A stretch of 13,465 nt of DNA from Dokdonella_A sp039926025 (GTDB lineage: Bacteria; Pseudomonadota; Gammaproteobacteria; Xanthomonadales; Rhodanobacteraceae), in contig JBDSXV010000086.1 in assembly GCA_039926025.1 (NCBI GenBank), forward strand, positions 1 to 13,465, written 5' to 3'. Of the stretch, positions 1 to 8,349 are shown piece by piece. The notes beneath the pieces are model-generated. The model had not been told where the DNA came from. It saw only the letters and a list, made by a program, of their open reading frames with translations, and made no database searches. The position numbers were made by a program, and so were the translations under genes. Within the stretch, counting starts at the first letter, position 1, and each line of letters begins with the position of its first letter.

Positions 1-182
1 ACGCGATGAAGAAGCTCGAGGCGCTCGATGCGCGCGCCGCGCGCGTGGTCGAACTCGTCTGTTTCGCAGGCCTCGAGCACGAGCAGGCAGCGGAGGCACT
101 GGGGATCGCGGTACGCACGCTCGCGCGAGACTGGCTCTTTGCGCGTGCGTTCCTCAAGAGCGTCCTCGACGAGGAAGCGTGA
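1..182 (+). CDS. ECF-type RNA polymerase sigma factor, C-terminal fragment (region 4)
   Basis: This is the last 59 or so codons of a gene that begins before the window; the frame runs from base 3 to a TGA at 180-182. The fragment reads as sigma region 4: an acidic/basic helix (KKLEALDARAARVVEL), then a GLEHEQAAEALGIAVRTLARDW stretch in two parts matching a helix-turn-helix that binds the -35 element, then a closing helix ending FLKSVLDEEA. This pattern fits ECF sigma factors of the kind often found directly before Ser/Thr kinases in Xanthomonadales and Acidobacteria (family knowledge). The kinase starts only 43 bases downstream on the same strand, so the two are probably cotranscribed. The inferred role is directing transcription of a regulon controlled by the kinase. 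Regions 1-2 are outside the window, so the exact ECF group cannot be given. Confidence 0.85.
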   Translation, partial: AMKKLEALDARAARVVELVCFAGLEHEQAAEALGIAVRTLARDWLFARAFLKSVLDEEA

Positions 183-225
183 CGATGGCAGGTGAGCGCG
201 CGATTCGGCGTTCCAAGGACTGACC

Positions 226-3015
226 ATGACTACGCCATCGATGAATCTGCGCGACCTGTTCGAGGCGACGCTCGCGCTTGAGGCGTCCGCGCGCGCGAAG
301 TTCCTCGACATGCACTGTGCGGACGCCGCCGTGCGCGCGCGCGTCGAGTCGATGCTGCGCGCGAGTGCGACGGATGACGAGCCCATATCGAGCGCACGCC
401 TCGATGGTCTCGCGCGCGCGATCGGCGATGCAACGCCGCAGGCAGCGCCACCACCGGGCAGCCGCATCGGCCCGTTCGAGATCGTGCGCGTGATCGGCGA
501 AGGCGGTTCATCGACCGTGTTCGAGGCGCGCCGCGAGGTCGAAGACGCAAGCCAGCGTGTCGCGCTGAAGCTGCTGCGGCAGAACCTTCTTAGCCCGGAA
601 GCGCGGCGCCGCTTCGGACGCGAGCAGCGCGCGCTGATCCGCCTGCAACATCCGAATATCGCGCGGATGATCGAGGGCGGCCTGACGCCCGAAGGCCTCG
701 CCTATATTGCACTTGAGCTTGTCGAGGGCGTGCCGCTCACCGAATTTGCGCGCATCAACGCGCTCGGTGCGCCCGAGCGCCTGAAAATGTTCGCAACCGT
801 CTGTCGCGCGGTCGACGCCGCGCATCGCGCGCTCATCGTTCATCGCGACATCAAGCCGTCGAACGTGCTCGTGACCGCGGACGGCGAGGTCAAGCTGCTC
901 GATTTCGGTATCGCCAAGATGCTCGCCGACGAAACCGGGCCTGACGCGACCTTGCTGCAGGCGTTCACGCCCGCGTACGCGGCGCCTGAGCAAGTCGACG
1001 GCGGCGTGATCACCACGGCCACCGATGTGTACGCGCTCGGTGTCGTGCTTGGCGAACTGCTGACAGGCGAGCGTCGTTCCGCAAACGCGATACGGCACGA
1101 CGTTTCCGCTGACGCGCCGGAGCGCGGTGCTGTGCGATCCGGACGAACGACACAGCGACTGCACGGCGACCTCGATGCCATCGTCACGATGGCCACCGAA
1201 ACCGACCCGGCGCGGCGCTACACGTCGGCGGGCGCGTTCGCCGAGGAAATTGGCCGCGTGCTCGAAGGGCGCCCGGTACGTGCGCGACCGCAGACGCGCT
1301 GGTACCGCATGCGCCGGTTCGTTGCACGACATCGCGGCGGAGTTGTCGTCAGCATGGCCTTCCTCGTCGCGCTGGTCGCGGCGCTCGGTTTCGCGCTGTG
1401 GCAGGCGCGCGTCGCGCATGGCGAGGCGGCGCGCGCGAACCGGCAGACACAGCATGCGGAAAACGTGCGCGACTTCCTCGTTTCCGTGTTCGATGCGGCG
1501 CAGGCGGATGTCCCGCGCGAGCGTCGGCCGACCGTCGAGCAACTGGTCGACGATGCCGGTGACAAGTTGCTGCGCGATTCGAAGCTCGCCGGCGATACCC
1601 GCGTCGAACTGCTGCTCGCGTTGGCGAAGGTCAGCGGCGCGATCGGTGCCCCCGAGCGCGAACATGCGCTGCTCGATCGCGCGACGGCCGACCTCGACCA
1701 GCTGCCCGAGCCGTCGAACGACGTGCGCCTGCGCCTGCGCGTGTTGCGCGCGAGCGCGTTCGTTGCGCAGGCCAAGCCGAACGAAGCCATCGCGCTGCTC
1801 GAGCCGGTGCGCGCATCGCTGGTCGCGCGCGGCGGCGCCGATGCGGTGGAGGCGCTGCTCGTTCTCGCTGAGGCGCTGTCGGGCGCAAACCGCAGCGACG
1901 AGGCGCAGGCCGTCGCCGTCGACGCGCGTGCGCTCGCCGAGCGCGTCGCGGACGGGCGCGAGTTGCTGCTGCTGCGCGTCGATGCGGCGCGCGCGCATGA
2001 TCTCGTCGACGCGCAGAAGTTCGCGCCGGGCCTCGCTCTCGCGGAAGCGGCATGGACGCGCTGGAAGTCGCAATCCGATACGCCGCGCGAGGCGATCGAC
2101 CTGCTGTCGTCGATCGCACTTGCCGCGGAGTTCAGCGGCGACCTGGAGCGCGCTGATGCCGCGTATCGGGAAGCTATCGCGGTTGCCGAACGGCTCTACG
2201 TGAGGCCGCATCCGGACGTGGCGTCAACGGTCGGCATCTACGGCAGCTTCCTCGTTGCGAAGGCGCGCTACGAAGAAGCCGAGCCTCACATCCTGCGCGC
2301 ACTTGCGATGCGCCGCGCGCTGTTTGGCGACGCGCATCCGGACACGCTCAACTCGCTCGCGGCGCTCGGGCGGCTGCGTTCAGGGCAGGTGCGGCGCGTC
2401 GAGGCGCGCGCCGCGTTCGAGGAAGGCGTGCGCATCTGCCAGCGCGAACACATCCGCCACAACGTCTGTCCTCGCCTGGTTGATTCGCTGTCGCAGACCC
2501 TCGCGGCGATGGGTGATCTGGACGGCGCGCGCGTCAATGCCGAGGAGTCGGTCGCGATGCAGCGAGAACTGTCGGGTGCAGGCAGCGCGCAGATGATCGG
2601 TCCACTCGGCGTCCTGGCCCGTATCCAGGTCAAGCAGGCGCGCTACGCCGACGCGTTGGCGACGACCGACGAACTGCTCGCGATTGCCGCACGCAACGGC
2701 AGCAGTGAATCAAAGGACGCGCGCTATGCGCAATTCCAGCGCGCGTTGGCGCTGTACGGACTCGGCCGCAACCGCGAAGCGCTCGATCTCGCCGGCGATG
2801 TCGTCGCCGCACAAAAAAGCAAGACGCCCGACGAGAAAACGACATTGTTCTCGATGCTCGCGCTGCAGGCGCGCGCGTCTGCGCGCGAACACCGGTTTGA
2901 TGACGCGCGCCGCGTCGCGGCGGAGGCGCTTGCCATCAGTGCGAAGCCGCAGCCGCTTGATCCTGCCATGATGGCCGAGCTCGCGCTGCTGGCGAAGAGC
3001 GGCCGCGGTAACTGA
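226..3015 (+). CDS. Transmembrane Ser/Thr protein kinase with C-terminal TPR region
   Basis: This 929-aa protein has the order kinase domain, one membrane helix, TPR region. The glycine loop GEGGSSTV lies at 91-98 and the ATP-binding lysine is K115 in VALKLL. The catalytic loop HRDIKPSN is at 206-213, with D208, K210 and N213. DFG is at 226-228 and the APE at 253-255. All key catalytic residues are present, so it should be active. A hydrophobic segment at about 371-392 should span the inner membrane, putting the kinase in the cytoplasm and about 530 residues outside. Residues about 660-740 show TPR pairs of the HPD-x-A(S)T / EEAEPHxLRALAxRR type; weaker TPR-like helices fill the rest. A Shine-Dalgarno AAGGA at 215-219 sits 6 bases before the ATG. 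It follows the sigma factor gene by 43 bases. The substrate is unknown; by family, the sigma factor or its partners are plausible targets. Confidence 0.93.
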   Translation: MTTPSMNLRDLFEATLALEASARAKFLDMHCADAAVRARVESMLRASATDDEPISSARLDGLARAIGDATPQAAPPPGSRIGPFEIVRVIGEGGSSTVFEARREVEDASQRVALKLLRQNLLSPEARRRFGREQRALIRLQHPNIARMIEGGLTPEGLAYIALELVEGVPLTEFARINALGAPERLKMFATVCRAVDAAHRALIVHRDIKPSNVLVTADGEVKLLDFGIAKMLADETGPDATLLQAFTPAYAAPEQVDGGVITTATDVYALGVVLGELLTGERRSANAIRHDVSADAPERGAVRSGRTTQRLHGDLDAIVTMATETDPARRYTSAGAFAEEIGRVLEGRPVRARPQTRWYRMRRFVARHRGGVVVSMAFLVALVAALGFALWQARVAHGEAARANRQTQHAENVRDFLVSVFDAAQADVPRERRPTVEQLVDDAGDKLLRDSKLAGDTRVELLLALAKVSGAIGAPEREHALLDRATADLDQLPEPSNDVRLRLRVLRASAFVAQAKPNEAIALLEPVRASLVARGGADAVEALLVLAEALSGANRSDEAQAVAVDARALAERVADGRELLLLRVDAARAHDLVDAQKFAPGLALAEAAWTRWKSQSDTPREAIDLLSSIALAAEFSGDLERADAAYREAIAVAERLYVRPHPDVASTVGIYGSFLVAKARYEEAEPHILRALAMRRALFGDAHPDTLNSLAALGRLRSGQVRRVEARAAFEEGVRICQREHIRHNVCPRLVDSLSQTLAAMGDLDGARVNAEESVAMQRELSGAGSAQMIGPLGVLARIQVKQARYADALATTDELLAIAARNGSSESKDARYAQFQRALALYGLGRNREALDLAGDVVAAQKSKTPDEKTTLFSMLALQARASAREHRFDDARRVAAEALAISAKPQPLDPAMMAELALLAKSGRGN

Positions 3016-3082
3016 CCCTGTGCCGCGGGCAATCGTGCGTACGTGTGCAGGTTTCATGGCAGCCAGGTGCTGGCATGTCGTC

Positions 3083-3098
3083 GCCCCGACATCGGGGC
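3083..3098. terminator. GC-rich stem-loop downstream of the first kinase gene
   Basis: GCCCCGA at 3083-3089 and TCGGGGC at 3092-3098 are exact reverse complements; the practical hairpin is a 5-bp GC stem with a 6-base loop. It lies 68 bases after the kinase stop in a convergent gap. No T-run follows, so it is not a classical intrinsic terminator. It could stall polymerase or stabilise the 3' end of the transcript. Confidence 0.3.
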
Positions 3099-3185
3099 CT
3101 GGTTGGGGTACCCGTTCCAGTACGCGACTTCATCGACAAGCCCCAATGCGATCTTGCAATTCAAGGGGGCGAAGGTCGTGGAAAC

Positions 3186-3234
3186 AGGAGGCAGGTCCAT
3201 TTTCCCAGTCTCGCAACTGAACCCGCCCCCTTTG
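3186..3234. repeat. Dispersed imperfect palindrome, copy A
   Basis: The left arm AGGAGGCAGGTCCATT (from 3186) and right arm CTGAACCCGCCCCCTTTG (3217-3234) are near reverse complements. Aligned without gaps, the 49 bases match the copy at 12789-12837 at 34 of 49 positions by my hand count, and the copy at 10249-10298 at about 32 of 49. The copies share the spacing of 16 bases between the TTCATT-like and TGAAC-like cores. It lies between convergent genes. It is probably a REP/MITE-like element; that class assignment is inferred. Confidence 0.6.
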
Positions 3235-3338
3235 CCGCTTCTATGATCTACCCGCACGATCAGATTGCAAAACTGATCGATTCCCAAGGTTGGTTGGTCG
3301 TGAGTACTTGTTCAGCGTCGCCTTGAGTCAGCGTCATT

Positions 3339-3359
3339 CGAACCTGCCTCCTTTGTTCC
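3339..3359. repeat. Solitary right arm of the palindromic repeat
   Basis: The bases CGAACCTGCCTCC followed by TTTGTTCC match the right arm of the palindrome family (TGAACCTGCCCCC then a T-rich stretch and CC). A clear left arm at the usual spacing is absent. It touches the stop codon of the VOC gene (TCA at 3360-3362 on the plus strand) and so would form the first part of that gene's 3' untranslated region. It may pair with the left arm of copy A at 3186, about 150 bases away; AGGAGGCAGGT is shared exactly. Confidence 0.4.
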
Positions 3360-3779
3360 TCAGCCCTGTTTTTCAGCGGGCAGCATCGCCGCCGGATCCA
3401 TCCAGAGCATGGCCCACATGTGTCCATCGGGATCGGCGAGGTCGCGGGTGTACATGAACCCGTGATCCTCGGGCGGGTTCACATCGGCCGTACCACCGTA
3501 AGCCGTGGCGGCTTCGTTCATCGCATCGACTGCTTCGCGGCTATCCATCGACAGTGAGAGCATCGAACCTGCGGTGCCGGGCGCCGGGAACGGCCGCTGC
3601 GTGAACGTGCGCCATTTCGCGTGGGTGATCACCATGACGTGGATCGCCTCGCTCCACACCATGCAGGCGCCGTCGTCGCTGCTGAATTTCGGGTTCTGCT
3701 CGAATCCCAGTGCTTGGTAGAACGCGATCGAGCCCTTGAGGTCGGTGACGGGCAGGCTGACGAAGATCATTTTTGTCAT
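3360..3779 (-). CDS. VOC superfamily protein (glyoxalase/bleomycin resistance-like fold)
   Basis: This is a 139-aa single-domain protein starting MTKMIFVSLPVTDLKGS. The N-terminal beta-alpha unit (VSLPVTDLKGSIAFYQALGF), the central CMVWSEAIHVMVI strand and the C-terminal ADPDGHMWAMLWMDP are hallmarks of the well-populated VOC subfamily often labelled 'lactoylglutathione lyase' or 'glyoxalase'. True glyoxalase I activity is not implied; the reaction is unknown. The upstream open frame continues to 4184, but the family starts at this methionine and the extra sequence overlaps the pseudogene on the other strand, so I chose 3779. The ribosome site is weak (GGAAAACCCC before the ATG). It is a single gene, convergent with the first kinase and divergent from the beta-helix remnant. 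Confidence 0.9.
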   Translation of the reverse strand: MTKMIFVSLPVTDLKGSIAFYQALGFEQNPKFSSDDGACMVWSEAIHVMVITHAKWRTFTQRPFPAPGTAGSMLSLSMDSREAVDAMNEAATAYGGTADVNPPEDHGFMYTRDLADPDGHMWAMLWMDPAAMLPAEKQG

Positions 3780-3851
3780 GGGGTTTTCCAGGGGGTTGTG
3801 CGGGGGTTGGAGCTTCCGTGCAAGTGCAGGCTTCATCAACTCGACGATTGA

Positions 3852-4755
3852 CGGTTGACGGAATCGACAACGAGCGGAACGGGCAGCGGAAATGTTTCCG
3901 AGGAAACGTTGATCGTTCAAGACAGCACCGTTCGATCGAATGCGACGGCCTGCAATGGGGGAGGGCTGTAGCTGGCAGGCACCTCTTCGATCAGCTACAG
4001 CAGCATCAGCTCGAACGTCGCCGTGGGTGCAGGCGGAGGCGCATTTGTCAGCGAGAACGGCAATGCGTATTTTCGCGCCACGACCATGAGCTCCAACGGT
4101 GCCAACTACGGCGGAGGTATCGAGGTCTATTTTACGCTGGTGCATCCGGAACAGATTCCACAAGGTCACCCTCGTCAACAGCACGTTGAGCGCAAACTAC
4201 GCATACACCGACGGCGGCGGCATCAGCAACCTGTCACGTGCATTCGTGTACAGCTCCAGCATCATCAACAACGACGCCGACCACGACCGCGACCAGATAG
4301 GCGGCATTGGTGGCGGAGTGAGTACGGCATCTGGGCTGCGCTTTGTCGCCGTCAACTCGCTGATTGCCGGAAATACCGTTCTCGATGCGCCGATCTACGA
4401 CGACTGCCATGGGACGCTTGAAGTGTACGGCCGCAATCTGTTCCATGACGTCAGCGGTTGCGCGTTCAGTGGCAATGGAACCGCTGCGCGAGGATTTGTG
4501 GCCCTGGATTCCATCGGGCCGCTTCAGAACAAGGGCGGCCCGACTCTGACGCACGCGTTGCTGGCCGGGAGCGCGGCGCTCGACGCAACGACAGCGCAGG
4601 GTTGCATCGACGAAACGGGTGCCGCCTTGTCCCTTGACCAGCGCGATGGAAAGCGTGGTACGGGTGTGAACTGCGATGTGGGTGCTTATGAATTCGGCGC
4701 AATGCCGCCGGTCTTCGATCGCATTTTCGCGAATGGATTCGAGCTTTTTCCATGA
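3852..4755 (+). pseudogene. Broken secreted beta-helix protein with choice-of-anchor Q-like C-terminus
   Basis: Two frames together read as one right-handed beta-helix protein. Frame one (from 3852, no start codon) gives SGNVSEETLIVQDSTVRSN, then NGGGL and an in-frame TAG at 3969-3971. It then continues LAGTSSISYSSISSNVAVGAG to YGGGIEVYF near 4135. The reading then moves to the next frame (about 4130-4160; net +1 shift) as RFHKVTLVNSTLSANYAY through to the TGA at 4753-4755. The C-terminal part (GPLQNKGGPTLTHALL, SAALDA, LDQRDGKRG, CDVGAYEFG) matches the choice-of-anchor Q domain of surface proteins. The protein ends DRIFANGFELFP. The signal peptide and most of the helix are missing, with the VOC gene in their place. 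It is almost surely dead; sequencing error could explain the TAG or the shift but not the missing head. Confidence 0.85.
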
Positions 4756-4788
4756 GCATGCGGGAAAAGAAACAGTGGGGAGGTTGGA

Positions 4789-7086
4789 TCAGGAACCCGA
4801 CAAGCCTCGCGCCAGGCCGCAGAAACGCGCGTTGCCCTTGTCCGAACACGCTTCGCGAACCGCCTCGGCGATTCTCTCGCGCGCGTCGGGCGCATGTCGA
4901 AGACCGGCGATTTTCGCGCCGACCACGAGGTAGGCGATATGCGCGATGGGCTGATCGTTGATGGCAGGATTGGCGAGCAGGTCGTCGATGATTGCCTTGG
5001 CGTGATCGAAATCGCCAAGTTCGACGAGGACCTGCGCGTGCCGATATTTCCAGTAGTACGTGCGTGAACTCCTCTCGCCAAATGACGCTGCGAACGCCCC
5101 GACGACACGCACCATCATCGGCTCGGCCTCCGCATTGCGACCCAGCGCCTGCAAGGCGCGCGCATTGGCACCGAGTACCGATGTAGTGAGGCCGGGGGCG
5201 ATATTTTCGCGGATGTAGGGATGCGCCAGTGCCTGCATGGCGGCGTCGAGCGACGCCTGATTGCGGCCTGCTGCGGCGTTTATGTCGGAAAAACCGACCA
5301 GCGCATTGAGATAGTCGACAACTGCCGGCTCACCGAGTCTTTTCAACAGCGCGAGCGACTCGGCGGAATCGGCGACTGCCGCATCCATTTCGCCAGCGGC
5401 GAAACGTACGCCCGCTTCGATGCCGATGGCCTTGGCCAATATCGGAGTCAGCGAGGAATCGCCAGCGCGCAACTTCGCGATGATCGCTTTCAGCCTCTGC
5501 AGTGCGATGTCGGGTTTGCCATCGAGGTAGTCGTAGTGGGCGAGACGCGCTTCGACCGCCCCTTCGATCTGCAGCGACGGATGCGCAGCTTGTTGATTGA
5601 ACGCCAGCGCCTCCCGGAGCACGTCACGCGCCAGCGCATCTTCGCCGAGCGAAACATAGGTGCTGCCAATCTGCTCAAGCAACGCGGCTGCCAGTTCGGG
5701 ATCGTCCTGGGTTTCACGGACGATTCGGGCTCGCGCTGGTTTCAGCAGCTCGCCGACCGTCGTCGCCGCCCCCTTGGAGGCATTGGGATCCGCGCTGAGG
5801 AAGATGGACCCCAGCAATGCGCGAATCGACTCCGATCGCTTCAGCGCAATCCGTGCGTTCTCAGCCTCGATCGTCTTCGCATGAGCCTGCCACATTGCAA
5901 TGACACTCAGCGCCAACACGAGGACGAGTGCCACTGCGGCGATGGCTACGGCGGCACGATTGCGGTGCGCAAAGCGGGTCGCCCGATAGAGGACGCTGTC
6001 GGGGCGGGCGCTTACCGGTCGACCCTTGACGTGATTCTCGATGTCGTCGGCCAGCGCTTGCGCGGTTGCATAGCGCCGCTTGGGTTCTTCGGCGAGCGCC
6101 CGCGCGACGATCGCATCGAGATCTCCATGCAAAGGCGGGTGGTCCGTTGCACCCGCTTTCGGCTTTTCGCGAATGAGTCGCAGCGCCTTGTTCGGGGGCA
6201 GGGTTTCAGCGCCCAAGGCATGCATGCTGGTATAGGCGACGCCGGTCAGTATCTCGAACATCAAGGCGCCAAGGGCATACACATCCGTAGCCGTCGTCAC
6301 GACTTCGCCACGCAACTGTTCAGGGGCCGCGTAGGCCCGTGTGATGAAACGCGAATCGAGTGCAGTTTCTTCCCGCTCGTCGCCCGCCGTCAGCTTTGCA
6401 ATGCCGAAGTCGAGCAGGCAAGGGCTGCCATCCGCCCGCACCAGTACGTTGGATGGTTTCAGGTCCCGATGAACGATCAGATGCTGATGCGCATAGCCAA
6501 CCGCCAGACACAGGCGAACCAGCAGCGTGAGACGCGTGTCCAGGTTGATCTGTTGCTGCGCGGACCATTCGCGCAAGCCGATGCCTTCAACATGTTCCAT
6601 CGCGAACCAGAGACGTCCGGCTCCATCGACGCCACCGTCGATCAAGCGCGCAATATCGGCATGCTGCAAACGGGCCAACAGCTCGCGCTCGCGTCGGAAC
6701 TGCGCCGCGACCGCATTGCTTTCCATGCCGACGCGGATCAGTTTGAGCGCCACTTGCTGCCGGAAGCCACCGTCCATGCGTTCGCCCAGCCACACGCTGC
6801 CCATGCCTCCCTCGCCCAGTTTTTGCAGCAAGCGGAACGGACCAAACCGCGCATCGGCTTGCAGGTCGTCAGCGGGCGGCGCGAGCACATCGGCAACCAG
6901 CGCATCAAGGGAGTGGTCGAGCGCCAGATCGTCGCGCTGGTCGAACGCAAGCAATCGTTGCAGGGCTGCCAGCAGTTCGAGATCGGTTCCGCACGTTTCG
7001 GCGAGCCATCGCGATCGGGTGATTTCGGGCTGGTCAAGCGCCGATTTCAGGATATCGGCGACGCGAGACAACGTCGGCTTGGTCAT
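4789..7086 (-). CDS. Transmembrane Ser/Thr protein kinase with TPR-like C-terminal region (second paralogue)
   Basis: This 765-aa protein starts MTKPTLSRVADIL. Glycine loop GEGGMGSV is at 91-98, the ATP lysine K115 in VALKLI, HRDLKPSN at 206-213 with D208 and N213, DFG at 226-228 and APE at 254-256. A membrane helix lies at about 379-399 and a helical TPR-like region fills the rest. I chose 7086 rather than the longer frame from 7230 because it puts all motifs at the same residue numbers as in the first kinase, and because the 48 extra residues look like non-coding translation. No strong ribosome site is visible at either start. The TPR repeats are less regular than in the first kinase. No sigma factor gene lies next to it, unlike the first kinase. 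It should be active; substrate unknown. Confidence 0.92.
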   Translation of the reverse strand: MTKPTLSRVADILKSALDQPEITRSRWLAETCGTDLELLAALQRLLAFDQRDDLALDHSLDALVADVLAPPADDLQADARFGPFRLLQKLGEGGMGSVWLGERMDGGFRQQVALKLIRVGMESNAVAAQFRRERELLARLQHADIARLIDGGVDGAGRLWFAMEHVEGIGLREWSAQQQINLDTRLTLLVRLCLAVGYAHQHLIVHRDLKPSNVLVRADGSPCLLDFGIAKLTAGDEREETALDSRFITRAYAAPEQLRGEVVTTATDVYALGALMFEILTGVAYTSMHALGAETLPPNKALRLIREKPKAGATDHPPLHGDLDAIVARALAEEPKRRYATAQALADDIENHVKGRPVSARPDSVLYRATRFAHRNRAAVAIAAVALVLVLALSVIAMWQAHAKTIEAENARIALKRSESIRALLGSIFLSADPNASKGAATTVGELLKPARARIVRETQDDPELAAALLEQIGSTYVSLGEDALARDVLREALAFNQQAAHPSLQIEGAVEARLAHYDYLDGKPDIALQRLKAIIAKLRAGDSSLTPILAKAIGIEAGVRFAAGEMDAAVADSAESLALLKRLGEPAVVDYLNALVGFSDINAAAGRNQASLDAAMQALAHPYIRENIAPGLTTSVLGANARALQALGRNAEAEPMMVRVVGAFAASFGERSSRTYYWKYRHAQVLVELGDFDHAKAIIDDLLANPAINDQPIAHIAYLVVGAKIAGLRHAPDARERIAEAVREACSDKGNARFCGLARGLSGS

Positions 7087-7684
7087 CGGCGGGCCCAGCG
7101 CGGCGCAGGCGGAGCCGCTCGCTGATTCACTGTCGCACAGCGCGCCAGCGTTTCCGCGGCAACCTTGTCGGCCCCAGGCCCAGCTCCCGATAGCATTGCT
7201 GTCCACCGTTGATGAGGAATGCGAAAGCATGCCTTTGGCCTAGTCTGCGCCTGTCAATGTTGGAAGCTCAACAAAAGCCTGATGAGCAAGCGCGACAACC
7301 ACGTGATCGAGGTTGCCAACCGCAGCTACCCTGATGCGGCGCGGCATGCCGTCCGACGCTTGGCGCAGTGCACCGCAATTCACGCTGGGCCGTGGTGTCG
7401 CGGGCAATAGCGTCCGCCTTCACATTCTCACCGGCGCACACGGTCCTGACCCACTTGGCGCCTGTGCTCGCAGTTGGACCTCTTTGTCCGCGTCTGTCGG
7501 CAGGCGCGGCCGTAACCGTCTCCATGCCGGCATTCCTCCTGTCGGGTGCAAAGTGATACAAAGGAAAGTGTTCACATGGCCTTCGAGTTGAAGGTCGACC
7601 AATGCGTCGACGATGCCGTACGCAAAGCGCCGGATTGAATCGCCGCCGCAGCCATTGGAAACCTACAGCGAGGATACGCGCGCG
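7087..7684. other. 598-bp intergenic stretch without a recognisable gene
   Basis: This gap separates the divergent kinase (minus) and Cys-rich protein (plus) genes, so both promoters should lie in it. Open frames exist on both strands (for example 7268-7918 minus and 7313-7591 plus), but they are rich in Arg, Ala and Ser and resemble no family I know. I see no tRNA, riboswitch, convincing -35/-10 pair or repeat arm. A Shine-Dalgarno-like GAGGA at 7670-7674 belongs to the Cys-rich gene. Confidence 0.6.
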
Positions 7685-8257
7685 ATGAAAATGACAGGAA
7701 CCCCGACAGGCTGGCTGCTCCTGATGATGCTTGCCAGCGCGACGGCACTGGCGCAGACGCCTGCATTCAAGGTGTGCAAGAGCACTTACGCGCTGTGCAC
7801 GACGGCCATGTGCAGCGCGATCAACGGAAACTCCACTGAAGTGTCCTGCGCCTGCGACGTAAAGACCGGCTTTTCGCTGGGAACGCAGGAATGCACGAGT
7901 GCGACAGGCGCGGCGCAAGGCGATTCGCTCGCATCGCGCTACTTCCCGATCAAGAGCTTCGTCGCGTGTTCGAACGCGAGGCCCTGGGCCAACTGCCTGG
8001 ATGCGCCGTGCACGCTTGCGCCAGGCGCTGCGCCGGGCAGTGCCAACTGCACATGCAAACTGCAGCTAAGCGCGGTGCCGTATGTGATCACGACCGACAA
8101 ATACACCGCTGAAACCTGTACGAGCGGAATCATTTCCTCCGCAACGGTGGACTCGGTGCTCGACGTAACGCAATTTCTCGAGACCAGCAAGGAACTGCCG
8201 CCGTTCGACTTCAAGGTGCTGAACGTACAGAGACGGGCAGGCAAGCCGGCGAACTGA
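7685..8257 (+). CDS. Secreted protein with two six-cysteine repeat units
   Basis: This 190-aa protein starts MKMTGTPTGWLLLMMLA, a clear signal peptide with likely cleavage after ALA at 21-23. The start at 7685 has GAGGA 10 bases upstream; the longer frame from 7613 would bury the signal peptide. The mature part has 12 cysteines: 31, 38, 43, 55, 57, 70 and 95, 104, 109, 122, 124, 145. Both sets follow C-x(6-8)-C-x4-C-x(11-12)-C-x-C-x(12-20)-C, so the protein is an internal duplication. The even cysteine count and export suggest disulfides in an oxidising compartment. I recall similar uncharacterised bacterial proteins with the SRYFPIKSF and ISSATVDS segments, but no function. It sits alone, convergent with the DUF4105 gene. 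Confidence 0.87.
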   Translation: MKMTGTPTGWLLLMMLASATALAQTPAFKVCKSTYALCTTAMCSAINGNSTEVSCACDVKTGFSLGTQECTSATGAAQGDSLASRYFPIKSFVACSNARPWANCLDAPCTLAPGAAPGSANCTCKLQLSAVPYVITTDKYTAETCTSGIISSATVDSVLDVTQFLETSKELPPFDFKVLNVQRRAGKPAN

Positions 8258-8276
8258 TCGACGCACTCGGCGGCAA

Positions 8277-8330
8277 CGGTCGAAAGTTCATTTGCAACTC
8301 GAACGAAGTGAACGTGACGTCGTTTTTTCC
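8277..8330. repeat. Possible eroded copy D of the palindromic repeat
   Basis: GTTCATT and TGAAC cores are separated by 16 bases, exactly the spacing in copies A and C, and the right side ends in a T-run followed by CC as the others do. The outer left arm no longer matches. It lies in the convergent gap between the Cys-rich and DUF4105 genes. Confidence 0.3.
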
Positions 8331-8349
8331 CGCACCGAAGTGCGCGGTC

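Noticed and set aside
185..223. Twelve-codon open frame between the sigma factor and the kinase
   Set aside because: It is too short and has no other support; a chance frame in the leader is likelier.
508..2211. 567-aa open frame on the minus strand inside the first kinase gene
   Set aside because: It is antisense to a clear kinase with all catalytic motifs; the long frame is a by-product of high GC, and the translation is rich in Arg, Ala and His with no domain.
3020..3326. Small open frames between the first kinase and the first VOC gene
   Set aside because: They overlap one another in several frames, run through the palindromic repeat, lack ribosome sites and match nothing.
5221..7125. 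634-aa open frame on the plus strand inside the second kinase gene
   Set aside because: Same reason: it mirrors the kinase codons and has no recognisable motif.
7087..7230. 48-residue N-terminal extension of the second kinase
   Set aside because: The motif numbering matches the first kinase only from 7086, and the extra residues lack family likeness.
7268..7918. 216-aa open frame on the minus strand across the gap and the Cys-rich gene
   Set aside because: It is mostly antisense to the signal peptide and cysteine region, and its translation is basic and of no known family.
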